Positions 1 to 10,276 of a stretch of DNA of 60,183 bases are shown in pieces. Below the pieces are notes generated by a model, which did not search any database, was not told the DNA's origin, and was given only the letters and a program-made list of their open reading frames with translations. Position 1 is the stretch's first letter. The number at the start of each line of letters is the position of its first letter. Source of the DNA: Pleurobrachia bachei (Eukaryota > Ctenophora > Tentaculata > Cydippida > Pleurobrachiidae); assembly GCA_000695325.1 (NCBI GenBank), contig AVPN01000221.1, forward strand, positions 3,987-64,169, in the 5' to 3' direction. Both the position numbers and the translations under genes were made by a program.

Positions 1-1857
1 AAGTTGAAGAGTTTCTCAGAGCAAGAGTTGCTCCATTGCGTGTATAAGATGAGGAATGGGTGCACTGGGGGGTTTAACTCTGATGCAATTGAGTGGGTGA
101 AGGAGAGTGGGCACTTGGCCACAAGACGGAACCTCCCTTATATTGCTAGAGGTACATGCAGCTGGATGCCGTGTAATCGATTATTCGATATAGTTTGTAC
201 TTCACCCCCTGCCCCTTGTAAGGAAAACTAAAAACAAGTTCATAAGGGGTTTGGGAAATAAATTAAGACCGTCTTATAACATATAAAGCACTCAATTGCA
301 GTGATTTCAAGATAATATTCATTTTATCCGCTGAACCAAACTCCACAGTCATATTGACAAACCAATAAACAAAAACTATAAAAAGTTTGTGTTTTCAACT
401 CTTCATGTTCAAAGACAGTCTTTTGATATAATAGTCCATTATAATTGCCACGCTTAGTCGATCCATTAACACACTTTTGAGTGTCCACATTGACTTCATC
501 AGTTGACTTCATCACTTGATATCCACTGCAGTAACTTTGAACCTGAAACAAGGAGATAATAAAAAGACAATTAAAACTACTAGTTGACCAATACATCATA
601 TCTTAGTATTCCAAATCTACAACCCCCTCTCAGACACCTCTCTGGGTGACTGTGGGTATTCTAAGTGGGAGAATGGACTGAAAGCAGCTACTGTAACTGA
701 TATGGTCGCTGTGGGGAATACAGAGGCGGACAGTGTGGCCCAACTGACACAAGGTAACTGATTCAGTTCACTAACTAGATATTCGGGCAGATATTCTTTC
801 TTTCAATCCATCCCTAACAGCTCTTACCCTTTTTAAAAGAAGGTCTGAGAGAGCTAAAATCTAGTGAAACCCCTAAAACCTAATGACGTCATACATTCCT
901 CCCAGGACCCCTTGCTACAAGTGTAGATGTAACCAACAACTTCTTCTACTACAAGAGAGGGATATTGAGGGACACTGATTGTGACCCAATTGAACTGAGC
1001 CATGCTATAGGACGTCATCGTATGTCGGGGCTGACCAAAGAGTAGTTCTTGTCCATTGTCCGAGGACATGAATCACTAATCACTATCATGTGTGTGCGTT
1101 AACTTGAATTGTTCATACTTTCTAGTCGTCTGGAGCACGGACACAGTGTCAAGCGACTCAAGTGTTTACTTCAGTCAGCACAAGTCGTGTGGGTACTTGT
1201 TTGAAAATTGAAATTCCCAATGGCTGAATTGTTTATCCTTCTTTTCCATCTAGCTGGGGCGATGACTGGGGTCTGGAGGGATTTATAAAGATGGCACGAG
1301 ACCACCACAACTGTGGTATTTGGATCCATCCATACAGGCCCATAGTGAGCCTGACTGGAGACCAGGACGGGGATGAAGCAGATGAGGCAGCGACCCTGGA
1401 TGCTGATGTGATTGTTACCACTCCCCCACCCACTGAAGGTACGCCTCCATTCCCCCACCCGGATATAATAGAGATATTCCCCCGGATATAGCTGGGTTAC
1501 CAAACCATGACTCGTTATGTCTTCCCCGGATATTATACCTTGTAGGGGACTACTAAACCGCAGCATTAAGTTGGGTTAAGGGTAACCCAACAAATTATAC
1601 AGTTGTGATTACAACCAGTTAACTACTTCCCCTCCATTTATCAAACCTAACAACTTCCCCTCCCTCTCTCCATCTTGGTGAAAATCAAACCTAAAATATT
1701 CCCCTTCTCTCTCTCTCTCTATCCCTATCAGAAGATTAATATCTCTCTCTCCCTCTCAGAGCCATGCGAAGACCAAATGTCGGGATGTAAGCAGTCAGTT
1801 TGTGGCATCTATTCCTACAGGGAAATGTGGTGCAAGAAGACCTGTGATAACTGCTAA
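1..1857 (+). CDS. Papain-family (C1A) cysteine protease with C-terminal ShK domain, 5' end outside window
   Basis: Secreted or lysosomal endopeptidase of the papain family, by homology. Exons read 1-151, 634-753, 906 to about 1053, 1254-1438 and 1760-1857. Exon 1 carries the family pattern SEQELLHC...NGCTGGF; exon 3 carries GPLATSVDV and the catalytic-His context ELSHAI; exon 4 carries SWGDDWGLEGF, the stretch after the catalytic Asn. The last exon encodes six cysteines in ShK spacing (CEDQMSGC...MWCKKTCDNC). The exon with the catalytic Cys lies before the window. At about 1011-1060 the sense strand loses the expected VxY...WxxKN stretch, runs into a stop and has no splice donor. The base complement of that block supplies both the motif and the donor (see findings). 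Family certain; substrate unknown. Confidence 0.85.
324..558 (-). CDS. Possible terminal exon of an unrecognised secreted-type protein
   Basis: The minus strand has a good acceptor (TTTCAG before 558) followed by an open frame of about 70 codons with several cysteines, ending in CGVWFSG and a stop. It lies inside an intron of the protease gene on the other strand. I do not recognise the family, and no upstream exon is evident. It could be a chance ORF. Confidence 0.25.
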
Positions 1858-2043
1858 ACTTCACCTGCTTATGCATTCTAATGATATTACTAACCAACCA
1901 AACTAAAATATATTTGTTTGTCTGAATGTAAGGGGTGAATTGTTCATACTGAAAGTGTCAAGCGAGTCAATGTAAGGGTCGATAAATGCGAAGAACAATA
2001 TTGTTCCACATCAGGAATTAACCCACCTTGTGTGATCACTGCA

Positions 2044-2957
2044 TCACCCATAGATACATTGGTTGACCATGTTTAACAGTTGGGGATTTTCCAGAGCTGC
2101 AGCCACCCGTTCCTTGTCTGCTAGCTGCTTGTTTATTGCCAGTTCTGTGTCATGGGAACCTGGCGTGATACGCACATCCACTTTGAACCTAAAGAGGAGG
2201 GCAATGTGTTTCATGCGCTCCGAAATATGGTCAGGTGGTCAGGTCAATGCTCTGACAGATAGTTTCCATACCTGCTAGCAAGTGATCGAAGTAGTTTTAC
2301 TTTTAGAGACAACCCAATTAGTGTAGCCATACTGCAGTGAGGTATTGTCGGGGTGAACTTCACCTGAAACAAATTGGTGTTATGATATAGTTGTAACAAT
2401 TGGGTGTGGTGTGACAAGACCGTTCTTCACTTCTACCCCTTTTTTCTAAGCGAACACTGTGTTGGAACAAGGGTAAGAAACACTTTATACGTCTTATTTC
2501 TAAAGACGAGATACACCTGAATACCCACACACTCACATCAATATAATTGTCCGTGTCATTGCATGTAATCAAGTCCAGTTGAACGACACTCAACTCTTCT
2601 AAACTGTTGGGGTGTTCCGGGTCTCGGATATCCCGGATCAGATCAAATATCTCCCTGGAATCTACCTCGTCGTATACCTAGAGGGGGTAAAGGGGGAGTT
2701 ATTGTCATGTACTCCATAACCTGCTGCAGTAGAGATGGAGTCATTGTCATGTGCTACATGACTCTATCTTTGGCCCAGTGCGGATAGGACGGTGTTTTTT
2801 GAGACAAGTTATTCACTAATTTTCTATCAGGTTAGAAAGTTTCTAGATTCCTGCTCTGTAGACTGACCTCATTGTCCCAGTCTGTTGCTGAAACTTCCCT
2901 AGCTGATGCTCCAGCTTTTATTGTGGGAGAAGCGTTCTGTAGAGCAGCTCCGTTCAT
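2044..2957 (-). CDS. CIAO2B: CIAO2B/FAM96B-type cytosolic iron-sulfur assembly factor, copy 1
   Basis: Targeting subunit of the cytosolic Fe-S assembly complex (with CIAO1 and MMS19) that delivers clusters to nuclear and cytosolic proteins. Exons on the minus strand are 2957-2868, 2677-2537, 2363-2272 and 2188-2044, with consistent phase and a 155-residue product, near the usual length. Signatures are [35 protein letters not shown] with its conserved cysteine, and [17 protein letters not shown] near the C-terminus. RAD1 lies upstream on the same strand. This is one of three nearly identical copies. Confidence 0.93.
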
Positions 2958-3282
2958 GCTAGATATGTGGGGAAATATAAGTGGGAAAACTGAGTCGTTC
3001 AAATAAGGGAGGGGAGGAAGGGGTAGTGGGTAGGAAGGGGGAGGTAGGGGAAGATTAAAACACTAGAGATATAACAGTGAATTGTACAAATATAGCAAAG
3101 TGATATAAAATTGAACTGAGGTTAAAAATAGCACGAACAAAACTTCAGAGCATTGTCCTGACAAAATACCACGAACAAACAACATTTCCATATAAGTCCT
3201 GATGTTTCGATGTGTGTTTCACGAAGGATTCTCATCTTCTAGTACTGGTAACTTGATAATCTAACAAGTCATGGCAGACACT

Positions 3283-3602
3283 TCATTCCTCGAAATCCTC
3301 ATTGGGAGCACAGAGATATTCTACAAAACTGGTACTCCCATCTTCTGTCCGGATCATGTATTGTAGAGACAGGAATCCCCTATCATCCATCCTCATAGAC
3401 ACCTTAGTACTCTGCAACAGAGCCTTTATAGAGGGTTTCAGTAGAGTTAGTTTGTATCTGTTAACCTGGGTCTTGGTGCACTCAAACGATTCCACCATAT
3501 CAGTATCCCGGGGGAAATCACTAGAAGTGGTCCCTGCCTGACCGAATGTAGAGAGACGTAACCACGGTTCGTCTGGTGACATCAGGATCTCAAGAACTGG
3601 GC
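3283..3602 (-). pseudogene. RAD1: RAD1 C-terminal fragment, copy 1
   Basis: About 105 codons of the RAD1 C-terminus, including MSPDEPWLRLSTFGQAG and NRGFLSLQYMI-like sequence (DRGFLSLQYMIRTEDG). The frame is cut at 3602, where it joins protease exon 4 sequence. The fragment keeps the native version of the 50-nt segment (3533-3582) that appears complemented in the full-length copy. Confidence 0.9.
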
Positions 3603-4037
3603 TCCCTGGATGCTGATGTGATTGTTACCACTCCCCCACCCACTGAAGGTACGGTATATATGATACATCCCCCAACCGGATATAGGGGTTGTAGTATTCC
3701 CCCGTATATATGAGTTACCAAACTATGACATCCCCCGGATATTATACCTTGTAGGGGGTACCAAACCGCAGGATTATGTTGGGTTAAGGGTTACTCGACA
3801 AATTATACAGTTGTGATTACTTCCCTTCCCTCTCAACCTATCAGAAGACAAAACTTCCTCCTTCTCTCTATTGGTGAAAATCAAACCTTAAACCCCTTTC
3901 CTTCTATCCCCATCAGAAGACTAACATCTCTCTTTCTCAGAACCATGCGAAGACCAAATGTCGGGATGTAAGCTGTCAGTTTGTGGCATCTATTCCTACA
4001 GAGAAATGTGGTGCAAGAAAACCTGTGACAACTGCTA
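3603..4037 (+). pseudogene. Partial duplicate of protease 3' end (exon 4 tail and ShK exon)
   Basis: At 3602/3603 the RAD1 fragment of copy 1 stops and sequence matching 1393 onward starts, within protease exon 4. Intron sequence follows, then a ShK exon at 3941-4037 that differs from the first copy by one residue (CKLSVC instead of CKQSVC). There is no start, so it cannot act alone. It is the left edge of a tandem unit that also carries CIAO2B and RAD1. Confidence 0.75.
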
Positions 4038-4153
4038 AATGTCACATTCTTACATTCTAATGATATTATTAACTAACCAAACTAAATCATATTTGGCTGA
4101 AAACAATATCGTTCCACATGTCAGGAATTAACCCACCTTGTGCGATCACTGCA

Positions 4154-5067
4154 TCATCCATATATACATTGGTTGACCATGTTTAACAGTTGGGGATTTT
4201 CAAGTGCAGCAGCAACCCGTTCCTTGTCTGCTAGCTGCTTGTTTATTGCCAGTTCTGTGTCATGGGAACCAGGTGTGATACGCACATCCACTTTGAACCT
4301 AGAGAGGAGGGTAATGTGTTTCATGCGCTCCGAAATATGGTCAGGTGGTCAGGTCAATGCTCTGACAGATAGTTTCCATACCTGCTAGCAAGTGATCGAA
4401 GTAGTTTTACTTTTAGAGACAACCCAATTAGTGTAGCCATACTGCAGTGAGGTATTGTCGGGGTGAACTTCACCTGAAACAAATTGGTGTTATGATATAG
4501 TTGTAACAATTGGGTGTGGTGTGACAAGACCGTTCTTCACTTCTACCCCTTTTTTCTAAGCGAACACTGTGTTGGAACAAGGGTAAGAAACACTTTATAC
4601 GTCTTATTTCTAAAGACGAGATACACCTGAATACCCACACACTCACATCAATATAATTGTCCGTGTCATTGCATGTAATCAAGTCCAGTTGAACGACACT
4701 CAACTCTTCTAAACTGTTGGGGTGTTCCGGGTCTCGGATATCCCGGATCAGATCAAATATCTCCCTGGAATCTACCTCGTCGTATACCTAGAGGGGGTAA
4801 AGGGGGAGTTATTGTCATGTACTCCATAACCTGCTGCAGTAGAGATGGAGTCATTGTCATGTGCTACATGACTCTATCTTTGGCCCAGTGCGGATAGGAC
4901 GGTGTTTTTTGAGACAAGTTATTCACTAATTTTCTATCAGGTTAGAAAGTTTCTAGATTCCTGCTCTGTAGACTGACCTCATTGTCCCAGTCTGTTGCTG
5001 AAACTTCCCTAGCTGATGCTCCAGCTTTTATTGTGGGAGAAGCGTTCTGTAGAGCAGCTCCGTTCAT
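4154..5067 (-). CDS. CIAO2B: CIAO2B, tandem copy 2
   Basis: Same four-exon gene as at 2044-2957, shifted by 2110 bases. Exons 1 to 3 and their introns look unchanged; exon 4 has a few substitutions (for example around 4200-4216) that appear silent. It lies between a protease fragment and a truncated RAD1. It is intact as read, but its near identity to its neighbours makes an assembly duplicate likely. Confidence 0.88.
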
Positions 5068-5392
5068 GCTAGATATGTGGGGAAATATAAGTGGGAAAAC
5101 TGAGTCGTTCAAATAAGGGAGGGGAGGAAGGGGTAGTGGGTAGGAAGGGGGAGGTAGGGGAAGATTAAAACACTAGAGATATAACAGTGAATTGTACAAA
5201 TATAGCAAAGTGATATAAAATTGAACTGAGGTTAAAAATAGCACGAACAAAACTTCAGAGCATTGTCCTGACAAAATACCACGAACAAACAACATTTCCA
5301 TATAAGTCCTGATGTTTCGATGTGTGTTTCACGAAGGATTCTCATCTTCTAGTACTGGTAACTTGATAATCTAACAAGTCATGGCAGACACT

Positions 5393-5894
5393 TCATTCCT
5401 CGAAATCCTCATTGGGAGCACAGAGATATTCTACAAAACTGGTACTCCCATCTTCTGTCCGGATCATGTATTGTAGAGACAGGAATCCCCTATCATCCAT
5501 CCTCATAGACACCTTAGTACTCTGCAACAGAGCCTTTATAGAGGGTTTCAGTAGAGTTAGTTTGTATCTGTTAACCTGGGTCTTGGTGCACTCAAACGAT
5601 TCCACCATATCAGTATCCCGGGGGAAATCACTAGAAGTGGTCCCTGCCTGACCGAATGTAGAGAGACGTAACCACGGTTCGTCTGGTGACATCAGGATCT
5701 CAAGAACTGGGCTACTATCATCTAGATCTGTGAAGGTGTCCCTTAAACACTCTGACTTCATTATAATCTTGTTGACAACACCCAGGCTAGTGAAATTAAA
5801 ATCTAGGATCTCATCAGCGTCAAGGGTCTTTATGTTACACTCGGTAACCACCCCTCCCTCTTCCAGAACCAGGCCGAGAGACTTAGCAGGTTCC
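5393..5894 (-). pseudogene. RAD1: RAD1 C-terminal fragment, copy 2
   Basis: A longer fragment than copy 1, reaching back to the LVLEEGGVVTECNIKTLDA region before breaking at about 5894 into protease intron sequence. It also has the native segment (5643-5692) encoding MSPDEPWLRLSTFGQAG. It lacks the N-terminal half and a start. Confidence 0.9.
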
Positions 5895-6066
5895 TCTATT
5901 GGTGAAAATCAAACCTTAAACCCCTTTCCTTCTATCCCCATCAGAAGACTAACATCTCTCTTTCTCAGAACCATGCGAAGACCAAATGTCGGGATGTAAG
6001 CTGTCAGTTTGTGGCATCTATTCCTACAGAGAAATGTGGTGCAAGAAAACCTGTGACAACTGCTAA
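5895..6066 (+). pseudogene. Second partial duplicate of the ShK exon
   Basis: The sequence switches at about 5894 from the interior of RAD1 copy 2 to intron sequence matching about 3868. The ShK exon follows at 5969-6066, encoding the same domain as copy 2 and ending in TAA. No upstream protease exon is attached, so this is a duplicate fragment or an assembly repeat. Confidence 0.75.
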
Positions 6067-6181
6067 ATGTCACATTCTTACATTCTAATGATATTATTAA
6101 CTAACCAAACTAAATCATATTTGGCTGAAAACAATATCGTTCCACATGTCAGGAATTAACCCACCTTGTGCGATCACTGCA

Positions 6182-7095
6182 TCATCCATATATACATTGG
6201 TTGACCATGTTTAACAGTTGGGGATTTTCCAGAGCTGCAGCCACCCGTTCCTTGTCTGCTAGCTGCTTGTTTATTGCCAGTTCTGTGTCATGGGAACCAG
6301 GTGTGATACGCACATCCACTTTGAACCTAGAGAGGAGGGTAATGTGTTTCATGCGCTCCGAAATATGGTCAGGTGGTCAGGTCAATGCTCTGACAGATAG
6401 TTTCCATACCTGCTAGCAAGTGATCGAAGTAGTTTTACTTTTAGAGACAACCCAATTAGTGTAGCCATACTGCAGTGAGGTATTGTCGGGGTGAACTTCA
6501 CCTGAAACAAATTGGTGTTATGATATAGTTGTAACAATTGGGTGTGGTGTGACAAGACCGTTCTTCACTTCTACCCCTTTTTTCTAAGCGAACACTGTGT
6601 TGGAACAAGGGTAAGAAACACTTTATACGTCTTATTTCTAAAGACGAGATACACCTGAATACCCACACACTCACATCAATATAATTGTCCGTGTCATTGC
6701 ATGTAATCAAGTCCAGTTGAACGACACTCAACTCTTCTAAACTGTTGGGGTGTTCCGGGTCTCGGATATCCCGGATCAGATCAAATATCTCCCTGGAATC
6801 TACCTCGTCGTATACCTAGAGGGGGTAAAGGGGGAGTTATTGTCATGTACTCCATAACCTGCTGCAGTAGAGATGGAGTCATTGTCATGTGCTACATGAC
6901 TCTATCTTTGGCCCAGTGCGGATAGGACGGTGTTTTTTGAGACAAGTTATTCACTAATTTTCTATCAGGTTAGAAAGTTTCTAGATTCCTGCTCTGTAGA
7001 CTGACCTCATTGTCCCAGTCTGTTGCTGAAACTTCCCTAGCTGATGCTCCAGCTTTTATTGTGGGAGAAGCGTTCTGTAGAGCAGCTCCGTTCAT
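6182..7095 (-). CDS. CIAO2B: CIAO2B, tandem copy 3 (next to the full-length RAD1)
   Basis: Third copy, shifted by 2028 bases from copy 2. It encodes the same protein with [10 protein letters not shown] and the C-terminal [13 protein letters not shown] helix. It sits downstream of the only full-length RAD1 in the window, so this pair probably represents the real locus. If only one CIAO2B exists in the genome, this is the best candidate. Confidence 0.88.
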
Positions 7096-7420
7096 GCTAG
7101 ATATGTGGGGAAATATAAGTGGGAAAACTGAGTCGTTCAAATAAGGGAGGGGAGGAAGGGGTAGTGGGTAGGAAGGGGGAGGTAGGGGAAGATTAAAACA
7201 CTAAAGATATAACAGTGAATTGTACAAATATAGCAAAGTGATATAAAATTGAACTGAGGTTAAAAATAGCACGAACAAAACTTCAGAGCATTGTCCTGAC
7301 AAAATACCACGAACAAACAACATTTCCATATAAGTCCTGATGTTTCGATGTGTGTTTCACGAAGGATTCTCATCTTCTAGTACTGGTAACTTGATAATCT
7401 AACAAGTCATGGCAGACACT

Positions 7421-8227
7421 TCATTCCTCGAAATCCTCATTGGGAGCACAGAGATATTCTACAAAACTGGTACTCCCATCTTCTGTCCGGATCATGTATT
7501 GTAGAGACAGGAATCCCCTATCATCCATCCTCATAGACACCTTAGTACTCTGCAACAGAGCCTTTATAGAGGGTTTCAGAAGAGTTAGTTTGTATCGGTT
7601 AACCTGAGTCTTGGTGCACTCAAACGATTCCACCATATCAGTATCCCGGGGGAAATCACTAGAAGTGGTCGGACGGACTGGCTTACATCTCTCTGCATTG
7701 GTGCCAAGCAGACCACTGTACAGGATCTCAAGAACTGGGCTACTATCATCTAGATCTGTGAAGGTGTCCCTTAAACACTCTGACTTCATTATAATCTTGT
7801 TGACAACACCCAGGCTAGTGAAATTAAAATCTAGGATCTCATCAGCGTCAAGGGTCTTTATGTTACACTCGGTAACCACCCCTCCCTCTTCCAGAACCAG
7901 GCCGAGAGACTTAGCAGGTTCATCGTAGAACATTTTGAGGGATGTGACAGCGGACCCAGGACCCCCGAACATGTTCAAACATTCCAATAATACTGTGAGG
8001 TTGATTCTGAACACTAGGGTATCAGAAGTGAAATTGAATGACTGGAACAATGCTTCCTGAATGAACGCATTCACTTGGGCACACTTGCTCTCTTCCACAG
8101 TGAATTTTAGTCCGTTACTACTGATAAATACAGTAGCGTGATCCTTGAATGATACAGATTTGAGGACAGTTGACATACAGCGGACATTGTCCATTCGAGC
8201 CTCAAACATGTGCTGACTAGCCAACAT
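7421..8227 (-). CDS. RAD1: RAD1, checkpoint clamp (9-1-1) subunit, full length but with a replaced block
   Basis: RAD1 forms the ring-shaped RAD9-RAD1-HUS1 clamp loaded at DNA damage. The 268-codon single-exon frame starts MLASQHMF and follows the family throughout: RMDNVRCMSTVLKSV, VTVEESKCAQVNAFIQ, FRINLTVLLECLNMFG, VLEEGGVVTECNI and DRGFLSLQYMI. Length is close to human RAD1. At 7671-7720 the conserved MSPDEPWLRLSTFGQAG is replaced by YSGLLGTNAERCKPVRP because 50 bases are the plain complement of copies 1 and 2. The frame stays open, but the product would probably not fold properly. Confidence 0.92.
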   Translation of the reverse strand: MLASQHMFEARMDNVRCMSTVLKSVSFKDHATVFISSNGLKFTVEESKCAQVNAFIQEALFQSFNFTSDTLVFRINLTVLLECLNMFGGPGSAVTSLKMFYDEPAKSLGLVLEEGGVVTECNIKTLDADEILDFNFTSLGVVNKIIMKSECLRDTFTDLDDSSPVLEILYSGLLGTNAERCKPVRPTTSSDFPRDTDMVESFECTKTQVNRYKLTLLKPSIKALLQSTKVSMRMDDRGFLSLQYMIRTEDGSTSFVEYLCAPNEDFEE

Positions 8228-8640
8228 ACCTACAGCTGAGGAGGGTGTGATTTGTTAAATATATGGACCCTTGAGATCACACCGGAGTGTGATTGAAGGT
8301 GTGATTACTGAATTCCTTCACAGCGCTGTTCGGAGTCTTGTGATCTCACTGCGCGCTTCTCATGTGGTGTATTGGCGCGAGAAAATTAGAATGCTGACAC
8401 TCTGTAGATGAGAGGTTCGAGGGGCGCGCGAGACGCAGGGACATTCGAGGACCGGGGGTGCGCCACACATACTGACACACACACGGTACACAGCTTCTGT
8501 ATAGAGGGGTTCTCAGCCTTGGGACAAATTAGGGCATTGGTCAGTGGAAAATAGTTAAAATAAATAAATAAATCAGAACAATATTGATTTGATAAATACT
8601 AACCCTGGCACTTTTTGGAAATTGGAATCTCTCATGGTCA
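8228..8640. other. Intergenic stretch between RAD1 5' end and ASPHD-like 3' end
   Basis: No coding signal. CpG-containing sequence near 8370-8460 includes TTGGCGCGAGAAA, which resembles an E2F-type site and would suit an S-phase gene such as RAD1. This is a sequence impression only. Confidence 0.35.
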
Positions 8641-8653
8641 CAGTGTGGTTATG

Positions 8654-9916
8654 TCACACATCAAGCACCCTTGAAAGTTCAGGTAACTGAAAAAAGTAGA
8701 GGGTAGATCAATACAATAGACAAATATAGCCCACTTACATCTGATCGCTTTATATCAGGGTGCCACATATCCACTATCAGCACCACTCTAACTTCACTAT
8801 CAGATAGATTGTGTGCTGAATGCAGGAATGAATCGTCAAACACCATACACTCCCCCTCCTTCCAGGCTCTTTCCTCTCCCCCTACTGTCATTACACAGGA
8901 CCCAGTTTTAGGGATCTGAGGAGTGGCGGTGATATATCGGTTACAAATCTAACATGCATCCAACTGTTTAGATGTAGAGTTAGAATATTGGCAGATTTCC
9001 AAATTTCTGAAGCAAACACACAATGTACCTGTAATGCTAGGTGACACCTGGCACGTGTATTGGTAGGGCCACAGTGGGGTGGTATCTCTGAGCCCGGCGG
9101 GAGAACAGAATAGAAGGCGTTTCCAAATACATTACCCGCCAGAAATCCGGGTAGTGTCTCTACTATAGATGTTGTATGGGGTGCTAACTTACAGTTCTCT
9201 TCTATCTAGGAGGGAGAGAACAGAACATGTAAACTCATTTTAATGTATAATTTTAACTTTTACCCCCCGAAAAGAGGGAGGGGTGAAAAGGGAGAAGGTT
9301 GAGAAGTACCGATAAGATACGGTACCAAATCTAACCTTTTTCCCTTGGTTGTAAAGAAAGAATTTTCTCCACAGCTTATCACACACCCAGGTATCTTGAA
9401 AGTTAGTTTGAACCATCAGTTTGAGAAATATGTGGTGGGACTTTTGTCCACCGAGGAACTGTTTCATAGACAACTGACAAAGTAACGATTGACATCTGAG
9501 ATAGAAACAACGAACCTCACATTTCTACAGAGGATATTCTCGACAGAAGGGACACTCAGCCATTTGTTATCAGATAGGTCAGATAGATAGCAGACAACAG
9601 GCCTCCTTTCACTTGACAGGGTTTCTGTGTTAAATGTTAGTCTTCCCTCTAGTTCTGATCCAATCACCTGGGGAACATTTGTCAGATATAAGATGCTGGA
9701 TAGTGAATGAGACTGTACTGAGTAGTGAATGATATTGCACTGCACTGAATTTAATGTCACCTTATTACGTAAGCGTGTCTGAAGTTGTCCTGAGCATCTA
9801 ACGCACTCAGGGTTTGGGCAATTGCCAGCATTACCAGACTCGTCATGTTTTCTTCTGAACAACCACCTGATGTGAAGATCAACATAATATATAATCGTGT
9901 ATTTGTCCCTTTTCAA
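8654..9916 (-). CDS. Aspartyl/asparaginyl beta-hydroxylase domain protein (ASPHD-like)
   Basis: A 2-oxoglutarate/Fe(II) hydroxylase of the ASPH family. Minus-strand exons are about 9916-9760 (CPNPECVRCSGQ, a cysteine motif seen in ASPHD proteins), 9667-9521, 9394-9336 (DTWVCDKLWRKFFLYNQG), 9205-9029, 8915-8739 and 8686-8654. The catalytic core is clear: SVLPPGSEIPPHCGPTNTRA with the first His, then FDDSFLHSAHN and VDMWHPDI with the second His. Frames join cleanly from 9667 to the stop. The N-terminus is uncertain; the first ATG at 9916 may lie in an intron. The organisation matches short ASPHD proteins more than the long ASPH. Confidence 0.82.
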
Positions 9917-9929
9917 TATTTACATTCAT

Positions 9930-10270
9930 AATAAAAGCCCCGAGAGTGGATATTATCCAGATCAAAATTACCATAAAACGGTGGTGATTATTATCAGAAG
10001 GAGGGAGGTAGCGGACAATGTGATTTCTCGTGTTGCGGTTTGGTGCCAAAACGTCATAACATGGCTGTATATGTGAGAGTTAAATAGAAGTTGTTTTTCT
10101 TAGCATTTTGGTTGGACTAACATGGCATATTCGGTAGAATTAATTTACACAGTTGACATAAGCTTTATATCGTCTTTAAACCCACTACTGCTATGGTACC
10201 ACTATCTCACAGTCACTCTTTGTTAATACCTTTGTTAATAACTTTGTTTATCACAAATTACTCAGATATC
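9930..10270. other. Intergenic stretch, nothing recognised
   Basis: AT-rich sequence between the ASPHD-like 5' end and the 3' end of TADA2A. It holds a short direct repeat of TTTGTTAATA near 10218-10245. No gene or element is supported. Confidence 0.5.
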
Positions 10271-10276
10271 TCCATC

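Noticed and set aside
2063-2278. Plus-strand ORFs opposite CIAO2B
   Set aside because: They are shadows of the conserved minus-strand exons.
7671-7720. Micro-inversion in RAD1
   Set aside because: The block loosely resembles a reverse complement of the native copy, but the match as a plain same-direction complement is exact over 50 of 50 bases, so inversion is not the explanation.
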